Source of the DNA: JABEVB01 sp049965775
GTDB taxonomy: Bacteria; Planctomycetota; Phycisphaerae; WQYP01
Assembly (NCBI GenBank): GCA_049965775.1
Contig: JBMFVX010000088.1
Location: forward strand, 1 to 12,763
Direction: 5' to 3'
DNA length: 12,763 nt
Positions 12,359-12,763 of this stretch are shown piece after piece (position 1 is the first letter of the stretch; each line of letters opens with the position of its first letter). Under the pieces are notes generated by a model, which was given only the letters and a program-made list of their open reading frames with translations, was not told the DNA's origin and did not search any database. Made by a program: the position numbers and the translations under genes.

Positions 12359-12607
12359 ATGCTTGTACTCTCGCGGCAACGCGATCAGAGCATTATGATC
12401 GGCGATAACATCGAGATCACCATTGTGGATATCCGCGGCGATAAAGTGCGTCTGGGCATCAATGCGCCCAACACCGTGCCAGTACATCGCAAAGAAGTTT
12501 ATCAGGCCATTCAGCGCGACCGCACCAACGGGACAGCCAAACCCGCCGACGCGGCCAACGGAGCCCCTCCACCTCCCGCCGAGCCGAGTACACCAACCAA
12601 CTCTTAG
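12359..12607 (+). CDS. csrA: Carbon storage regulator CsrA, RNA-binding translational repressor
   Basis: The 82-residue protein starts with the CsrA hallmark MLVLSRQRDQSIMIGD, followed by IEITIVDIRGDKVRLGINAP and VPVHRKEVY. Leu4 and the Arg44 of VHR, which contact GGA-containing RNA loops, are both present. The core forms a swapped dimer that binds leaders of target mRNAs, in flagellated bacteria notably flagellin. After the core (~60 residues) a Pro/Ala-rich tail of about 22 residues, ending APPPPAEPSTPTNS, is longer than in classical CsrA. C-terminal extensions are where FliW contacts CsrA in studied systems. RBS AAGGAG is 7 bases before the ATG. With fliW directly upstream it forms the FliW-CsrA-flagellin control module. 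Confidence 0.97.
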   Translation: MLVLSRQRDQSIMIGDNIEITIVDIRGDKVRLGINAPNTVPVHRKEVYQAIQRDRTNGTAKPADAANGAPPPPAEPSTPTNS

Positions 12608-12763
12608 CGGTATGAAATGCGACTGAATGTTTGGCGGCGAATAAGCCGCTATTTCAGGACGCAGCCGCACCCTGCTTAAATTATTAGGCTCTTCGGGCAA
12701 TCGAGTGGGTAAATTATCCTGAAAAACATGATATGATCCTTCATTGACGGTCGTTTTCTGCTA
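12608..12763 (+). other. Region after csrA, no gene visible before window end
   Basis: A small hairpin GCGGC-GAATAA-GCCGC sits near 12639-12654, inside a wider TGAAAT / ATTTCA pair, but it has only three T after it and is at best a weak terminator. TATGAT near 12731 and TTGACG near 12744 could belong to the promoter of the next gene, which lies outside the window. Confidence 0.35.

Noticed and set aside
12242..12700. 152-codon minus-strand open frame covering csrA
   Set aside because: csrA on the plus strand is unmistakable; the minus-strand frame is its complement.
1..12763. CRISPR array, rRNA genes, intact tRNA genes, retron reverse transcriptase
   Set aside because: I looked for regularly spaced identical repeats, conserved rRNA segments, complete cloverleafs and RT motifs, and found none.

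Overview
The window looks like a chromosomal segment of a planctomycete, most likely Phycisphaerae-like. The clues are a PEP-CTERM exported protein ending in the VPEPASLGLLGIGGLG type of anchor, a DUF1580 protein (a family known mainly from planctomycetes), the tail of what looks like a Rhodopirellula-type (ISAzo13-like) transposase, an IS66-like remnant, and a fliW-csrA pair. Base composition is moderately GC-rich, interrupted by AT-rich islands at regulatory sites and at a probable element boundary.

Layout. 1-311: end of an insertion sequence running into, and truncating, a small membrane-protein gene. 373-1536 (minus): Fic-domain AMP-transferase, preceded by four alternating copies of a 9-bp operator-like word. 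1769-2986 (minus): argG, argininosuccinate synthase. 2987-3531: gene-free, with two decayed copies of a CGCAGA-type dispersed repeat. 3532-3583: 3' part of a tRNA-Arg(ACG) gene, a classical integration site, followed by a tyrosine recombinase (3702-4931). 4967-5179 (minus): IS66 transposase scrap. 5537-6301: PEP-CTERM protein with its own promoter, structured leader and strong terminator. 6407-6916: gene-free but full of long inverted repeats. 6917-8772 (minus): two-gene operon, a DUF1580 wHTH protein coupled by ATGA to a putative Rep_trans-like rolling-circle initiator. 9263-10305: HTH antitoxin and PIN toxin with an operator-promoter. 10306-10624: AT-rich repeats. 10625-10963: decayed 3' end of an unidentified gene. 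11096-11335: small unknown gene. 11712-12607: fliW and csrA.

Interpretation. Integrase, tRNA fragment, Rep-like protein, excisionase-like DUF1580 protein, palindromic non-coding DNA and a toxin-antitoxin pair together suggest an integrated mobile element of about 7 kb, from about 3584 to somewhere in 10380-10640. Near its two edges lie two almost identical palindromes (17 of 19 bases shared), one directly before the integrase RBS and one after the toxin gene. This element is the most interesting object here. The right part (fliW-csrA) is host flagellar post-transcriptional regulation, with a csrA leader carrying several GGA motifs typical of CsrA autoregulation.

Limits: all family assignments are from reading the protein sequences. 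No alignment, folding or database search was run.
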